NCBI RefSeq assembly: GCF_040361335.1
Contig: NZ_APNM01000001.1
Location: 372,001 to 436,000 of the forward strand
Source of the DNA: APNM01 sp040361335
GTDB taxonomy: Bacteria; Pseudomonadota; Gammaproteobacteria; Nevskiales; Salinisphaeraceae
Direction of reading: 5' to 3'
DNA: 64,000 bases
The notes beneath the pieces were generated by a model, which had not been told where the DNA came from, searched no databases, and saw only the letters and a list, made by a program, of their open reading frames with translations. Shown piece after piece: positions 26,268 through 35,285 of this stretch (its first letter is position 1; each line of letters opens with the position of its first letter). Made by a program: the position numbers and the translations under genes.

Positions 26268-27712
26268 GGGCGGCTCCGACGGGGAATCGTGATCCGGAAG
26301 CAGGCCCCCCGCCCCCGGCCTTCCGTCACCGTGACGTCGCCATTGTGCGCGCGCACCGCCTCGCGTACCACCGACAGGCCGATACCCGTGCCGTTCACGT
26401 GCGTTCTCTCCGGTTGCCTCGATTGATAGAAGGGGTTGAATACACGTTCCCATTCTTCCCGCGGTATGCCGGGGCCGTCGTCGGCGAATTCGATCACCCA
26501 TTCCCGCCGGGTGCGGGAGGCGTCGATGTGGATGCCGCCGCCCGGCGGCGAGAACTTCAGCGCGTTGGTCAGCAGGTTGTCCAGTATAAGCCGGAACTGG
26601 TCGCGGTCCGCATCGAGCACCAGGCCCTTGTCCGGCACCTCGATCTGCAGCCCCTTCTGCTCGATGGCGAGCTGGTGGCGTGCCAGGACTTCGTCGACCA
26701 GTTCGCCGAGGTCGAAGCGCGAGCGTGTCACCTGGCCGCGCTGCTGGCGCCAGGCCGCGAAGTTGAGCAGGTTCTCGATCAGGGACTGCAGTTCCAGGCT
26801 GCTGCGCCGGATGATGTCGGTCACCTCGGCCTGTTTTCCGGTCAGTGCGCCCAGGCTGTGGTCGCGCAGGAGTTCCGCGCCTTCCCGGACGCTGGCCAAC
26901 GGTGTCTTCAGCTCGTGCGACATCTGTCGCAGGAACTGGTTCTTCTCGCTCTCCTGGGCCGCCAGCTTCTGGCGCATCCAGTCGAGCTGGTCGCTGAGCG
27001 CGTCCAACTCGCGCGAGGGCGCGCTGATCTCCACGGCCTGCGAGAAATCGCCCTCGCCCAGGCGGCGGACGGCATTGCGGATCTGGCGGATCGGCCGCGA
27101 GATCACCACCGTGAGCAACACCACGATCAAGGCCGCGCCGGGCAGGACGGCGAACACCAGCAGCACCATGAAGCCGCGCGCCTCGGCCGCGGTCTGCTGC
27201 AGGCGGGCGACTTCGTTGTCGATGAAGCGGTTGCCCTGGTCGGTGATCGCCTCGGTGCGCTCGCGCAACCGGTCGAAGATGTCGGGCCTGGCGTCCAGCA
27301 GGGCCTGCGAGCGTTCTGGCGACGCCGCGACGGCCGCCGCGATCGAGTCGGCCAGCTCGCGCAGTTCGTCCAGGTTCCAGGCGGCCACCGTGTCCAGGTT
27401 GAGCGCGGCGAGGGTGTCCACGGACTCCTGGAAATTGCGATGGCGCTCGGCCACGGTCTCCGCCAGCTCGGCTTCGCCGAGCACCGCGTATTGCCGCACG
27501 TTGCGCTCCATCGCGATCACGATGCCGGTCAGGCGGTTGCTCACCCGCGTGACCTGCACGCCCCGATCCACCAGGCGCTCGCTCTGGTCGCTGAGCCGGT
27601 CCACGTAGACCACCGCGAAGGCGACCGCCAGCGCCAGCGGCAGGGCCACCAGCGCAAAGCCGGCCAGCAACAGGCCGGGGACCGAGCGTGGGCGTAGATT
27701 GGGGTGCGCCAT
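26264..27712 (-). CDS. glrK: Sensor histidine kinase GlrK (QseE-like)
   Basis: The 482-residue inner-membrane kinase has TM1 (about 12-37), a periplasmic helical domain (38-178), TM2 (about 181-204), HAMP (to about 256), and DHp with phospho-acceptor His266 in QMSHELKTPLAS. The HATPase domain has N-box LTNALKFSPPGG, DDGPGIP and GTGIGLSVV. ATG 27712 gives the family N-terminus; two in-frame upstream ATGs exist (27751, 27799). It is first in the glrK-lipoprotein-glrR operon and divergent from pmbA. In enterobacteria it responds to envelope cues and phosphorylates GlrR. Confidence 0.88.
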   Translation of the reverse strand: MAHPNLRPRSVPGLLLAGFALVALPLALAVAFAVVYVDRLSDQSERLVDRGVQVTRVSNRLTGIVIAMERNVRQYAVLGEAELAETVAERHRNFQESVDTLAALNLDTVAAWNLDELRELADSIAAAVAASPERSQALLDARPDIFDRLRERTEAITDQGNRFIDNEVARLQQTAAEARGFMVLLVFAVLPGAALIVVLLTVVISRPIRQIRNAVRRLGEGDFSQAVEISAPSRELDALSDQLDWMRQKLAAQESEKNQFLRQMSHELKTPLASVREGAELLRDHSLGALTGKQAEVTDIIRRSSLELQSLIENLLNFAAWRQQRGQVTRSRFDLGELVDEVLARHQLAIEQKGLQIEVPDKGLVLDADRDQFRLILDNLLTNALKFSPPGGGIHIDASRTRREWVIEFADDGPGIPREEWERVFNPFYQSRQPERTHVNGTGIGLSVVREAVRAHNGDVTVTEGRGRGACFRITIPRRSRP

Positions 27713-27838
27713 GGCGGCCAGGATACCCAAACCTCGGTCCTTGACCAGCATGGGATGCGTTAAGCTGTCGCGGCGCCGCGCCGCCGCCAAGCTACCCACA
27801 GAAGGACGCCGACGAACGTCGACTAGAGGCCGTTATCC

Positions 27839-29182
27839 ATGACCCAAGCTACCGCCCTTGCCGAACCGAGCAGCCTGGAAACCTGGTGCGCGCAGGCCCT
27901 GGACGCCGCCCGCGGGGCGGGCGCGGATGCCGCGGAGGTGGCGGTATCGGTGTCGCGCGGATTGTCCGTGCGCGTGCGGGGCGGCGAGATCGACACGGTC
28001 GAGTTCCAGGGCGACCGGGGCCTGTCGGTCACCGCGTTCCGCGGCCGGCGCTCCGCCAGCGTCACCACCACCGACCTGACGGCCACGGCCATCGCCGATG
28101 CCGCCGGGCGCGCGGCGGCCCTGGCGCGCCACACCGGCGAGGATCCATGGGCGGGCCTGGCCGACCCCGGACTCATGGCCGCGGAACTGCCGGAGCTGGA
28201 TCTGCACCACCCCTGGCATCCGGAGGTGCGCGAGGCCGAGGCGCTGGCCCGGGAGATGGAAGAGGCGGCGTTCGCGGCCGATCCGCGCGTGACCCAGGTG
28301 GAACCGGCGTCGGTGAACACCGGGGAGAGCATCACCGCCTACGCCAACAGTCACGGCTTTTTCGGCTATCACCGCACCAGCGACCACGGTCTGGCCTGCG
28401 CGGCCGTGAGCCGGGACGCGGACGGGGCCATGCAGCGCGATCATCACTACAGCCGCGCCTGCCATGCCGCGGGCCTGGCGCCGGCGGCCGAGGTCGGCCG
28501 GCTGGCCGGCCGGCGTGCGGCGGCGCGCCTGGGCGCGACCACGCCCGCCACCGCCCGGGTGCCGGTGCTGTTCCCGGCGGAGCTCGCGCGCGGGCTGTTG
28601 CGTCACTTCGTCGGCGCGATCAGCGGCGGCGCGCTGTACCGGGACGCCTCTTTCCTCAAGGACCGGGTCGGCGAGGCCGTGTTCGCCGAAGCCGTCGACA
28701 TCGTCCAGCGGCCCCACCTGCGGCGCGCGCTGGGCAGCGCCGCCTTCGATGCCGACGGCGTCGCCACCCGCGAGCGCGAACTGGTCGCCGGCGGCGTGCT
28801 CCAGGGCTATCTCCTGGGCAGCTACGCGGCCAGGCGTCTCGGCCTGGAGACCACCGGCAACGCCGGCGGGGTGTTCAACCTCGAGATCGTGCCGGGCGAT
28901 GAAGACGCCGCGGCGCTGCGGCGCCGCGCCGGCACCGGATTGCTGGTCACGGAGCTGATGGGGCAGGGCGTGAGCCTGATCACCGGCGACTACTCGCGCG
29001 GCGCCGCCGGCTTCTGGATCGAGGACGGCGAGATCGCCCGTCCCGTGCAGAACGCCACTATCGCCGGCAATCTGGCGGATATTTTCCGCGATATCGTGGC
29101 GATCGGCAACGATCTCGACGTGCGCGGCAGCCTCCGCGCGCCCTCGCTCCTGATCGGCGAGATGACCGTCGGCGGGCAGTAG
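27839..29182 (+). CDS. pmbA: Metalloprotease subunit PmbA/TldE
   Basis: The 447-residue protein matches the TldE/PmbA partner of the TldD/TldE protease: EIDTVEFQGDRGLSVTAFRG near residue 50, TGNAGGVFNLEI and GVSLITGDYSRGAAGFWIE towards the end. The TldD-TldE dimer degrades unfolded peptides and matures some microcins; TldE lacks the zinc site. TldD is not in this window. The TAG stop is followed after 1 bp by a family-B repeat arm. Confidence 0.93.
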   Translation: MTQATALAEPSSLETWCAQALDAARGAGADAAEVAVSVSRGLSVRVRGGEIDTVEFQGDRGLSVTAFRGRRSASVTTTDLTATAIADAAGRAAALARHTGEDPWAGLADPGLMAAELPELDLHHPWHPEVREAEALAREMEEAAFAADPRVTQVEPASVNTGESITAYANSHGFFGYHRTSDHGLACAAVSRDADGAMQRDHHYSRACHAAGLAPAAEVGRLAGRRAAARLGATTPATARVPVLFPAELARGLLRHFVGAISGGALYRDASFLKDRVGEAVFAEAVDIVQRPHLRRALGSAAFDADGVATRERELVAGGVLQGYLLGSYAARRLGLETTGNAGGVFNLEIVPGDEDAAALRRRAGTGLLVTELMGQGVSLITGDYSRGAAGFWIEDGEIARPVQNATIAGNLADIFRDIVAIGNDLDVRGSLRAPSLLIGEMTVGGQ

Positions 29183-29183
29183 G

Positions 29184-29394
29184 AATCCACGGATGACACG
29201 GATGGCACGGATTTCAAGAGGGAAAGCAATCCGCAGATAAACGCCGATGCACGCAGATTTTCAAGAAATTTTTTATCTGCTTCTATCCGCGTAATCCGTG
29301 CAATCTGTGGATCAGTTTTTATCGGCGTCCATCTGCGTCATCTGCGGATCACTTCCTGTCTTCGAATCCGTGCCATCCGTGTCATCCGTGGATC
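29184..29394. repeat. Composite repeat block between pmbA and mgtE (families B and C)
   Basis: Arms in order: B left 29184-29214, C left 29228-29261, a mixed B/C right arm 29273-29313, C right 29320-29349, B right 29364-29394. Here the pairs are nested, so the whole block can fold as one long interrupted hairpin. It fills the tail-to-tail gap, 1 bp from the pmbA stop and 15 bp from the mgtE stop. Confidence 0.85.
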
Positions 29395-29409
29395 AAAAAC
29401 GCTTTGTTC

Positions 29410-30771
29410 TCAAAGCAGGAACAGCGTCCCCAGACCCAGGAACAGGCCGAAGCCGACGACGTCGGTGATGGTGGTGAGGACCACGGTGCCGGCCAGGGCC
29501 GGATCGATGCCGAACTTGCGCATCGCCAGGGGCAGGGTGACGCCGGCCAGGGCGGCACCGATCTGGTTGAGGATCAGGGCACTGCCGATCACGATGCCGA
29601 GCACCGGGTTGCCGAACCACATCAGCGCGATCACGCCCACCACCACGGCCCAGACCAGGCCGTTGATCACCGCGACCGCCAGTTCCTTGATCAGCAGGGC
29701 GCGGGCGTTGGAGAACGCGATCTGGCCCATCGCCAGGCCGCGGATCATGATGGTCAGGGTCTGGCTGCCGCCGATGCCGCCCATCGAGGCGACGATGGGC
29801 ATCAGCACCGCCAGGGCCACGACCTCCTCCAGGGTGGCCTCGAACAGGCCGACCACCCGCGCGGCCAGGAAGGAGGTGGCCAGGTTGATCCCCAGCCATA
29901 CCGCGCGGCGCCGGGCGCTGCGGGCGATCGGGGCGAACACGTCCTCCTCCTCGTCCAGGCCGGCCATGCTCATGATGCTGTGCTCGGCCTCGTCGCGGAT
30001 CACGTCCACCACGTCGTCGATGGTGATCCGGCCGAGCAGCATGCCCTCGTCGTCGGCCACCGGGGCGGAGGTCAGGTCCAGGTCCTGGAAGCGCTTGGCC
30101 ACCTGGCTCGACGACAGGTCGACGGGCAGGGCCTCGACCGAGGTGTCCATGACCTCGGAGACGTCGTGCTCGGCGTCCAGGGTGACCAGCTTGGCCAGCG
30201 ACAGCATGCCCAGGTAGCGGCCGTAGCGGCTGACCACGAACAGGGTATCGGTGGCGTCCGGGAGCTGGCCGCGCTGGCGCAGGTAGCGTGCCACCACGTC
30301 CAGCGACACGTCCGGGCGCACCGTCACGGTGTCCGGGTTCATGAGGCCGCCGGCGGAATCCGCCGGGTACGACATCACCGCCTGCAGGCGCTCGCGGTTC
30401 TGCCGGTCCATCGACCGCAGGACCTGCTGCGTGACCTCTTCCGGCAGGTCCTCGATCAGGTCGGCGAGGTCGTCCATCTCCAGGCCTTCGGTGGCCTTGA
30501 GCAGGACGCTGTCGTCCAGGCCCTCGATCAGCTCGGCCCGGACCTCGTCGTTGACGTGCAGCAGGACCTCGCCGTGGTCGTCCTCCGGCACCAGGCCCCA
30601 GACCAGCTCGCGCTTGGCGCGCGGGACACCCTCGAGGAGCAGCGCGGTCTCCGCCGGGTGCAGCGCGTGCAGCATGGGCTTGAGCCGCCGCATGCGCCCC
30701 GATTCCAGCACATCGTGGAGGTACTGGAGCCGGGATTCGCTGTAGTCCTCGTTTTGTGCGGGTTCGCTCAT
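29410..30771 (-). CDS. mgtE: Magnesium transporter MgtE
   Basis: The 453-residue protein has the MgtE order: an N-terminal helical superhelix (about 20-125) and a CBS pair (about 130-255, e.g. TLFVVSRYGRYLGMLSLAKL). The five-helix pore domain (about 285-453) includes VLMPIVASMGGIGGSQTLTI and GIDPALAGTVVLTTITDVVG. It imports Mg2+ across the inner membrane, gated by Mg2+ binding to the cytosolic part. It lies 85 bp downstream of the EI gene on the same strand. I see no M-box riboswitch in that short gap. Confidence 0.93.
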   Translation of the reverse strand: MSEPAQNEDYSESRLQYLHDVLESGRMRRLKPMLHALHPAETALLLEGVPRAKRELVWGLVPEDDHGEVLLHVNDEVRAELIEGLDDSVLLKATEGLEMDDLADLIEDLPEEVTQQVLRSMDRQNRERLQAVMSYPADSAGGLMNPDTVTVRPDVSLDVVARYLRQRGQLPDATDTLFVVSRYGRYLGMLSLAKLVTLDAEHDVSEVMDTSVEALPVDLSSSQVAKRFQDLDLTSAPVADDEGMLLGRITIDDVVDVIRDEAEHSIMSMAGLDEEEDVFAPIARSARRRAVWLGINLATSFLAARVVGLFEATLEEVVALAVLMPIVASMGGIGGSQTLTIMIRGLAMGQIAFSNARALLIKELAVAVINGLVWAVVVGVIALMWFGNPVLGIVIGSALILNQIGAALAGVTLPLAMRKFGIDPALAGTVVLTTITDVVGFGLFLGLGTLFLL

Positions 30772-30856
30772 GGCCGGGGATCGGCTCGCGGGAAAAGGTT
30801 GCCGTGAAGGTACCGGTAAAGCGCCCCAGCGTCCATGGACGCTGGGATGTCCGCCG

Positions 30857-32599
30857 TCACGCGGCCGCGGGCTCGTCCAGCGCGTCCAGCAACTCGCGGT
30901 ATTCCAGGGCGTCGGTGGCGCCCAGGACGGCCTCGACGTGGCGCTGCAAGGCCGAGACGTCGGACTGCATGACCAGGCGCTTGACCTCGAGGATGTTGGC
31001 CGGATGCATGGAGAACTCGGTCAGTCCCAGACCCAGCAGCAAGCGGGTGTAGCGCCGGTCGGAGGCCATCTCGCCGCACATCGAGACCGGGATGCCGGCA
31101 TCGGCGCCGGCGTCGATGGTGAACTTGATCAGGCGCAGCACCGCCGGATGCAGCGGGTCGTAGAGATAGTTGATCTCGTCGTCCACCCGGTCCATGGCCA
31201 GGGTGTACTGGATCAGGTCGTTGGTGCCCAGGGAGAAGAAGTCGGCGTGGCGTGCCAACAGGGGCGCGGCGAGGGCCGCGGCCGGCACCTCGATCATTGC
31301 GCCCACCGGCAGGGCCGGGTTGAACGCCAGGCCCTGGCTCCGCAGCTCGGTCATCAGTTCGTTGATCAGGTGGCGGGTCTGCCGCAGTTCCTGGATGTTG
31401 GAGATCATCGGCAGCATGATCCGGACGTCGCCCTCGGCCGAGGCGCGCAGCAGGGCCCGGAGCTGGACCCGGAACATGTCCGTCTCCTTGAGACAGAGCC
31501 GGATCGCGCGCAGGCCCAGCGCCGGGTTCGAGGAGGCCGAGTGGTCGCGGCCGTGGCCCAGGGTCTTGTCCGCGCCGATGTCGAGGGTGCGGATGGTCAC
31601 GGGGCCGTCGACCGAGCGCAGCACCCGGCGGTAGGCGGCGAGTTGCTCCTCCTCGCCGGGCATCTCCTCGCGATTCATGTACAGGAACTCGGTCCGGTAC
31701 AGGCCGATGCCCTCGGCGCCGACCTCGGCGGCGTCCTTGCTGTCGTCGGGCAGCTCGACGTTGGCGAGCAGCCGGACCTTGCGGCCGTCGGCCGAGATCG
31801 CGGGCTCGGTCTTGAGCTTGCCGAGCATCCGCCGGTAGCGCTGGTCGCGCTTCTGGCGGTGGCGGTAGAACGACAGCGCGTCCTCGGCCGGGTCGGCGAG
31901 GATGTGGCCGGCCTCGCCGTCGACCACCAGGGTCTCGTCGTCGACCAGCATCCGGCGCGCGTCATGCACGCCCACGATGGCGGGAATCCGCAGCGAGCGC
32001 GCCAGGATCGCCGAGTGCGACAGGGGCCCGCCGTGCTCGGTGACGAAGGCGGCCACGCCCTGCTGGTGCAGGATGATGATATCGGCCGGCGTCAGGTCGT
32101 CGGCCACGATCACCGGCGGATGCCGGGAGCGGTCGGCGCGGGCGTCGATGCGCCGCTCCTGTTTCAGGAGCACCCGCTGGATGCGGGCGGTGACGTGCTC
32201 GACGTCGTCGCGCCGGGTCTTGAGGTAGGCGTCGTCCATCTGGTCGAACACGTCGGTCAGATGGTCCTGCTGCAGCTTGAGCGCCCATTCGGCGTTGCAG
32301 CGGTGCTCGCGGATCAGGTTGGCGACGGTGTCCGACAGGGCCGTGTCCTGCATCATCAGCAGGTGGGTGTCGATGAAGGCGCTGATCTCCGCGGGCGCCG
32401 AGGCCGGGATCTGCGAGCGGATCTGCTCGAGCTGGCTCCGGGCCTCGGCCAGGGCGGCCTCGAAGCGCTCGACCTCGGCGTCCAGCTCTTCCGGCTCGAT
32501 CGCGTACTCGGGGATATCCAGGTCGGCGCCGTGCACGCGGTGCACGCGCCCGATGGCGATGCCCCGCGAGACCCCGATGCCGGCCAGCCAGAGACTCAT
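30857..32599 (-). CDS. ptsI: Phosphoenolpyruvate-protein phosphotransferase (PTS enzyme I)
   Basis: The 580-residue enzyme I has the phospho-His loop EHGGPLSHSAILARSLR with His195, and a PEP-binding TIM barrel with GLYRTEFLYM, SLGTNDLIQYTLAMDR and PVSMCGEMASD. It lacks the N-terminal GAF domain of EI-Ntr (PtsP), so by build it is plain EI. It takes phosphate from PEP and passes it to HPr, encoded about 100 bp upstream. No sugar permease is present nearby, so the chain HPr to EIIA-Man and EIIA-Ntr looks regulatory. Confidence 0.92.
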   Translation of the reverse strand: MSLWLAGIGVSRGIAIGRVHRVHGADLDIPEYAIEPEELDAEVERFEAALAEARSQLEQIRSQIPASAPAEISAFIDTHLLMMQDTALSDTVANLIREHRCNAEWALKLQQDHLTDVFDQMDDAYLKTRRDDVEHVTARIQRVLLKQERRIDARADRSRHPPVIVADDLTPADIIILHQQGVAAFVTEHGGPLSHSAILARSLRIPAIVGVHDARRMLVDDETLVVDGEAGHILADPAEDALSFYRHRQKRDQRYRRMLGKLKTEPAISADGRKVRLLANVELPDDSKDAAEVGAEGIGLYRTEFLYMNREEMPGEEEQLAAYRRVLRSVDGPVTIRTLDIGADKTLGHGRDHSASSNPALGLRAIRLCLKETDMFRVQLRALLRASAEGDVRIMLPMISNIQELRQTRHLINELMTELRSQGLAFNPALPVGAMIEVPAAALAAPLLARHADFFSLGTNDLIQYTLAMDRVDDEINYLYDPLHPAVLRLIKFTIDAGADAGIPVSMCGEMASDRRYTRLLLGLGLTEFSMHPANILEVKRLVMQSDVSALQRHVEAVLGATDALEYRELLDALDEPAAA

Positions 32600-32676
32600 G
32601 ACGTCGCCGTCGGACGGAAAACGTGAGACGGAAAACGCCGCCGCGTGCCGTGCGGCAGCGGCGTGACACGAGAACA

Positions 32677-32700
32677 GTGAAACAGGGTATGCCGTTTCAC
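32677..32700. repeat. Short inverted repeat overlapping the HPr stop codon
   Basis: GTGAAAC (32677-32683) and GTTTCAC (32694-32700) around a 10-nt loop. A GC-rich inverted repeat (ACGCCGC...GCGGCGT) also lies just downstream in the HPr-EI gap. It could tune read-through from ptsH into ptsI, which is speculation. Confidence 0.4.
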
Positions 32701-32966
32701 GCTTCCTCCCCGAAGCGGTCCCGTATCAGTTCCTCGAGGGCGTCCAGCGCCGCCTCCGCATCGTCGCCCTCGGCGGTGATGCGGATGCGCGAGCCGCGCG
32801 CCGCGGCCAGCATCATCACGCCCATGATCGATTTGCCGGATACCTCGCGCCCGTCCTTGGCGACGCGGATGTCCGAGTCGAAGCGCGAGGCCTCCGTGAC
32901 CAGCTTGGAGGCGGCGCGGGCGTGCAGGCCCAGCTTGTTGACGATGGCGACGTCGCGTTGCGGCAT
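32697..32966 (-). CDS. ptsH: Phosphocarrier protein HPr
   Basis: The 89-residue protein has the HPr motif NKLGLHARAASKLV with His15 as phospho-acceptor and Ser46 in GKSIMGVMMLAA. Ser46 lies in the sequence context that HPr kinase/phosphorylase modifies, and hprK is in the same cluster. It relays phosphate from EI to the EIIA proteins at 32985 and 35286. It is 18 bp downstream of the EIIA-Man gene. Confidence 0.93.
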   Translation of the reverse strand: MPQRDVAIVNKLGLHARAASKLVTEASRFDSDIRVAKDGREVSGKSIMGVMMLAAARGSRIRITAEGDDAEAALDALEELIRDRFGEEA

Positions 32967-32984
32967 GTGTCCCGTATCTCCGGT

Positions 32985-33386
32985 TCAGTCCACGTCGGTC
33001 GGCGGCAGGCACGGCATGATCCCCTGGCGCCCGGCCTCCACGGCGCTGGCGGTCATCGCGTCCAGTTCCAGCTTGGGGTAATTGTAGATGCGCACCAGCA
33101 TCGGCAGGTTGACGCCGGCGATCACGCGGTGCCGGTCGCGGTCGGCGGCGCGGTTGGCGATGTTGCTGGGCGTCGAGCCGAAGGCGTCGGTCAGGATCAG
33201 CACGCCGTGGCCGTCGTCCAGGCGCGCGGCGGCGTCGCGGGCGGCGTTGATCAGTTCGTCCGGGTCGGACTGCCGGTGGACCTCCAGGACATCCGTGGGC
33301 AGGGACAGTTCGCCCAGCATGCCGGTGACGGTATCCACCAGGTGGCGGCCGAGCTGGCCGTGCGTGACGAGAAGTACGCCGATCAT
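32985..33386 (-). CDS. PTS EIIA component, mannose family
   Basis: The 133-residue protein begins MIGVLLVTHGQLGRHLVDTV; His9 is the expected phosphorylation site of EIIA-Man domains. LTDAFGSTPSNIANRAA matches the family core. No EIIB, EIIC or EIID partner is present in the window, so this free-standing EIIA is likely regulatory, as in other proteobacterial PTS clusters with hprK and rapZ. It lies between rapZ (36 bp) and ptsH (18 bp). Confidence 0.88.
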   Translation of the reverse strand: MIGVLLVTHGQLGRHLVDTVTGMLGELSLPTDVLEVHRQSDPDELINAARDAAARLDDGHGVLILTDAFGSTPSNIANRAADRDRHRVIAGVNLPMLVRIYNYPKLELDAMTASAVEAGRQGIMPCLPPTDVD

Positions 33387-33422
33387 GCCTGTTCCGTGGG
33401 GTATCGCTTTCGGGCCGTAAGG

Positions 33423-34280
33423 CTACGGCAACTCGGTGTGACGCACCAGCGTGTGCGGGTAATCGGCACGCAGCCGTTCCGCCAGCTTCTCCACCAGGTA
33501 GACCGAGCGGTGCTTGCCGCCGGTGCAGCCGACGGCGACCGTGACGTAGGCGCGATTCTCGCGCGAGAAGGCGGGCAGCCAGTCGCTCAGGAAGTCGCCG
33601 ATGTCGCGCAGCATCTTGCCGGTCTCCGGGGTTTTCTCCAGGAAGGCGGCCACGGCCTCGTCGGTGCCGGTGGCGTCGCGCAGCGATTCCTCCCAGTGGG
33701 GGTTCGGCAGGCAGCGCACGTCGAAGACGAAGTCCACCGCCTCGGGCACGCCGTACTTGAAGCCGAACGACTGCAGCAACAGCGACAGGCCGCCCGCGGT
33801 GCTGGCCTCGACGCGGCTGCGGATCAGGTCGCGGAGCTGGTGGATGTTGGTGCGGCTGGTGTCGAGCACCAGGTCCGCCTGCTCGGCGATGGGCCGCAAC
33901 AGTTCGCGGTCGCGCTCGACGGCGTCGATCAGCGGGGTCTCGGCATCGGTGAGGGGATGCTTGCGCCGGGTCTCGCTGTAGCGCCGCAGGATCACGTCCG
34001 TGTCCGCCTCCAGGTAGATCACCTGGATATCCACCCCGTCGCGCTTGAGTCGGGCGATGCGCTCGGGGAACTGGCGGATCTCGGCGGGCCGGGCGCGGGC
34101 GTCCACGCCCACCGCCATGCGTTCGAAGTCCAGGTCCTGGCGGCGCAGTGTCTCGGCGGTGATATCGCCGAGGAGGCCGATGGGCAGGTTGTCGATGCAG
34201 TAGTAGCCCAGGTCCTCGAGCATGTGCAGGGCCACGGATTTGCCGGAACCGGCAAGGCCGCTGACCACGATCAGTCGCAT
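33423..34280 (-). CDS. rapZ: RNase adapter protein RapZ (YvcJ family P-loop protein)
   Basis: The 285-residue protein has N-terminal Walker A SGLAGSGKSVAL, IYLEADTDVILRRYSETRR in the centre, and the conserved C-terminal domain with FDVRCLPNPHWEESLR and VAVGCTGGKHRSVYLVEKLA. In E. coli RapZ binds glucosamine 6-phosphate and the sRNAs GlmY and GlmZ, steering GlmZ to RNase E. Whether RNA targets exist here is not known, though a GlrR/sigma54-controlled structured leader is present at 23.7-24.0 kb. It overlaps hprK by 10 bp. Confidence 0.93.
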   Translation of the reverse strand: MRLIVVSGLAGSGKSVALHMLEDLGYYCIDNLPIGLLGDITAETLRRQDLDFERMAVGVDARARPAEIRQFPERIARLKRDGVDIQVIYLEADTDVILRRYSETRRKHPLTDAETPLIDAVERDRELLRPIAEQADLVLDTSRTNIHQLRDLIRSRVEASTAGGLSLLLQSFGFKYGVPEAVDFVFDVRCLPNPHWEESLRDATGTDEAVAAFLEKTPETGKMLRDIGDFLSDWLPAFSRENRAYVTVAVGCTGGKHRSVYLVEKLAERLRADYPHTLVRHTELP

Positions 34281-35248
34281 GAGTCGTCCTCTCCTCGCCC
34301 GTTCTCGTCCAGGGCCGCCGCCTGGCGTTCGGCGAAGGCCTCGTCCCCGGCGTAGCCCTGCATCCGCAGCAGGTGGTCGCGGCAGGCCGCCTCCACCAGC
34401 ACCGCCAGGTTGTGGCCGGCGGCCACCGGCAGCGTGATCTCGGGGGTACGGACCTCCAGGATATCGCGGGTCCGGCGGCTGCCGCCCAGCCGGTCCGGCA
34501 CCGGCAGCGCCGGGTCCGTCGGCCGCACCAGGTTCACGATCAGGCCGAGCTGCTTGCGGCGCTTGATCGCCGCCTCCCCGAACATCGCCCGGATGTTGAG
34601 TATGCCCAGGCCGCGTACCTCCAGGAAATCCTGCAGCAGGGGCGGGCAGCCGCCGTTGAGGTCGTCCGGGCCGAGGAGGGCGAATTCCGGGGCGTCGTCC
34701 GCGACCAGGCGGTGCCCGCGGCTGATCAGTTCCAGGGCGAGCTCGCTCTTGCCCACCGCCGGCTCGCCGGTCAGCAGCACCCCCAGGCTCAGGATCTCCA
34801 TGAACACGCCGTGGATCGTGACCTGGCGTGCCAGCGCACGACCCAGGAAGTGGCGCAGCCGATAGGCCACGCGATGCGCCGACACCGCGGTGTCGAACAC
34901 CGCGATGCCGGCATCGTGCAGGGGGTCGAGCCAGGCGTCCTCGAGCCGGCAGTCGTCGGCGAGCACCATCATGGCGGTGTCGGCGGCGGCGACCCGCGCC
35001 AGGATACGGCGGCGCTCGGCCGGGTCGGCGCCGGCCAGGTAATCGGCTTCGGGGGCGCCCACGACCTGCACGCGCGGCGGGTGGATGAAGTTGAAATACC
35101 CCACCATGGGCACGTGGCCCCGGCCCATGGCGCCCGTGCGCAACGGCCGGTCGCCGCCGGCGGGCTCGCGCCGCCAGCGCCATTGCAGGGCCTCGCCCAC
35201 CTGGGCGTGGATGCGGGCGACCGAGATTTCGGCGTTGTCGACCTGCAT
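34271..35248 (-). CDS. hprK: HPr kinase/phosphorylase
   Basis: The 325-residue enzyme has Walker A GEPAVGKS (161-168), HGVFMEILSLGVL before it, and the HprK signature EVRGLGILNIRAMFGEAAIK near residue 211. It phosphorylates HPr on Ser46 with ATP or PPi and removes it by phosphorolysis, setting HPr's availability for the PTS chain. ptsH here has a fitting Ser46. It sits between ptsN and rapZ in the rpoN-linked cluster. Confidence 0.93.
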   Translation of the reverse strand: MQVDNAEISVARIHAQVGEALQWRWRREPAGGDRPLRTGAMGRGHVPMVGYFNFIHPPRVQVVGAPEADYLAGADPAERRRILARVAAADTAMMVLADDCRLEDAWLDPLHDAGIAVFDTAVSAHRVAYRLRHFLGRALARQVTIHGVFMEILSLGVLLTGEPAVGKSELALELISRGHRLVADDAPEFALLGPDDLNGGCPPLLQDFLEVRGLGILNIRAMFGEAAIKRRKQLGLIVNLVRPTDPALPVPDRLGGSRRTRDILEVRTPEITLPVAAGHNLAVLVEAACRDHLLRMQGYAGDEAFAERQAAALDENGRGEDDSCD

Positions 35249-35285
35249 CCGCTGGGCGCCCGTCGCGCGGTCCGCCGGGGCCGCG

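Noticed and set aside
30772..30856. Mg2+ riboswitch upstream of mgtE
   Set aside because: The gap to the EI gene is 85 bp, too short for an M-box, and no such fold is evident.
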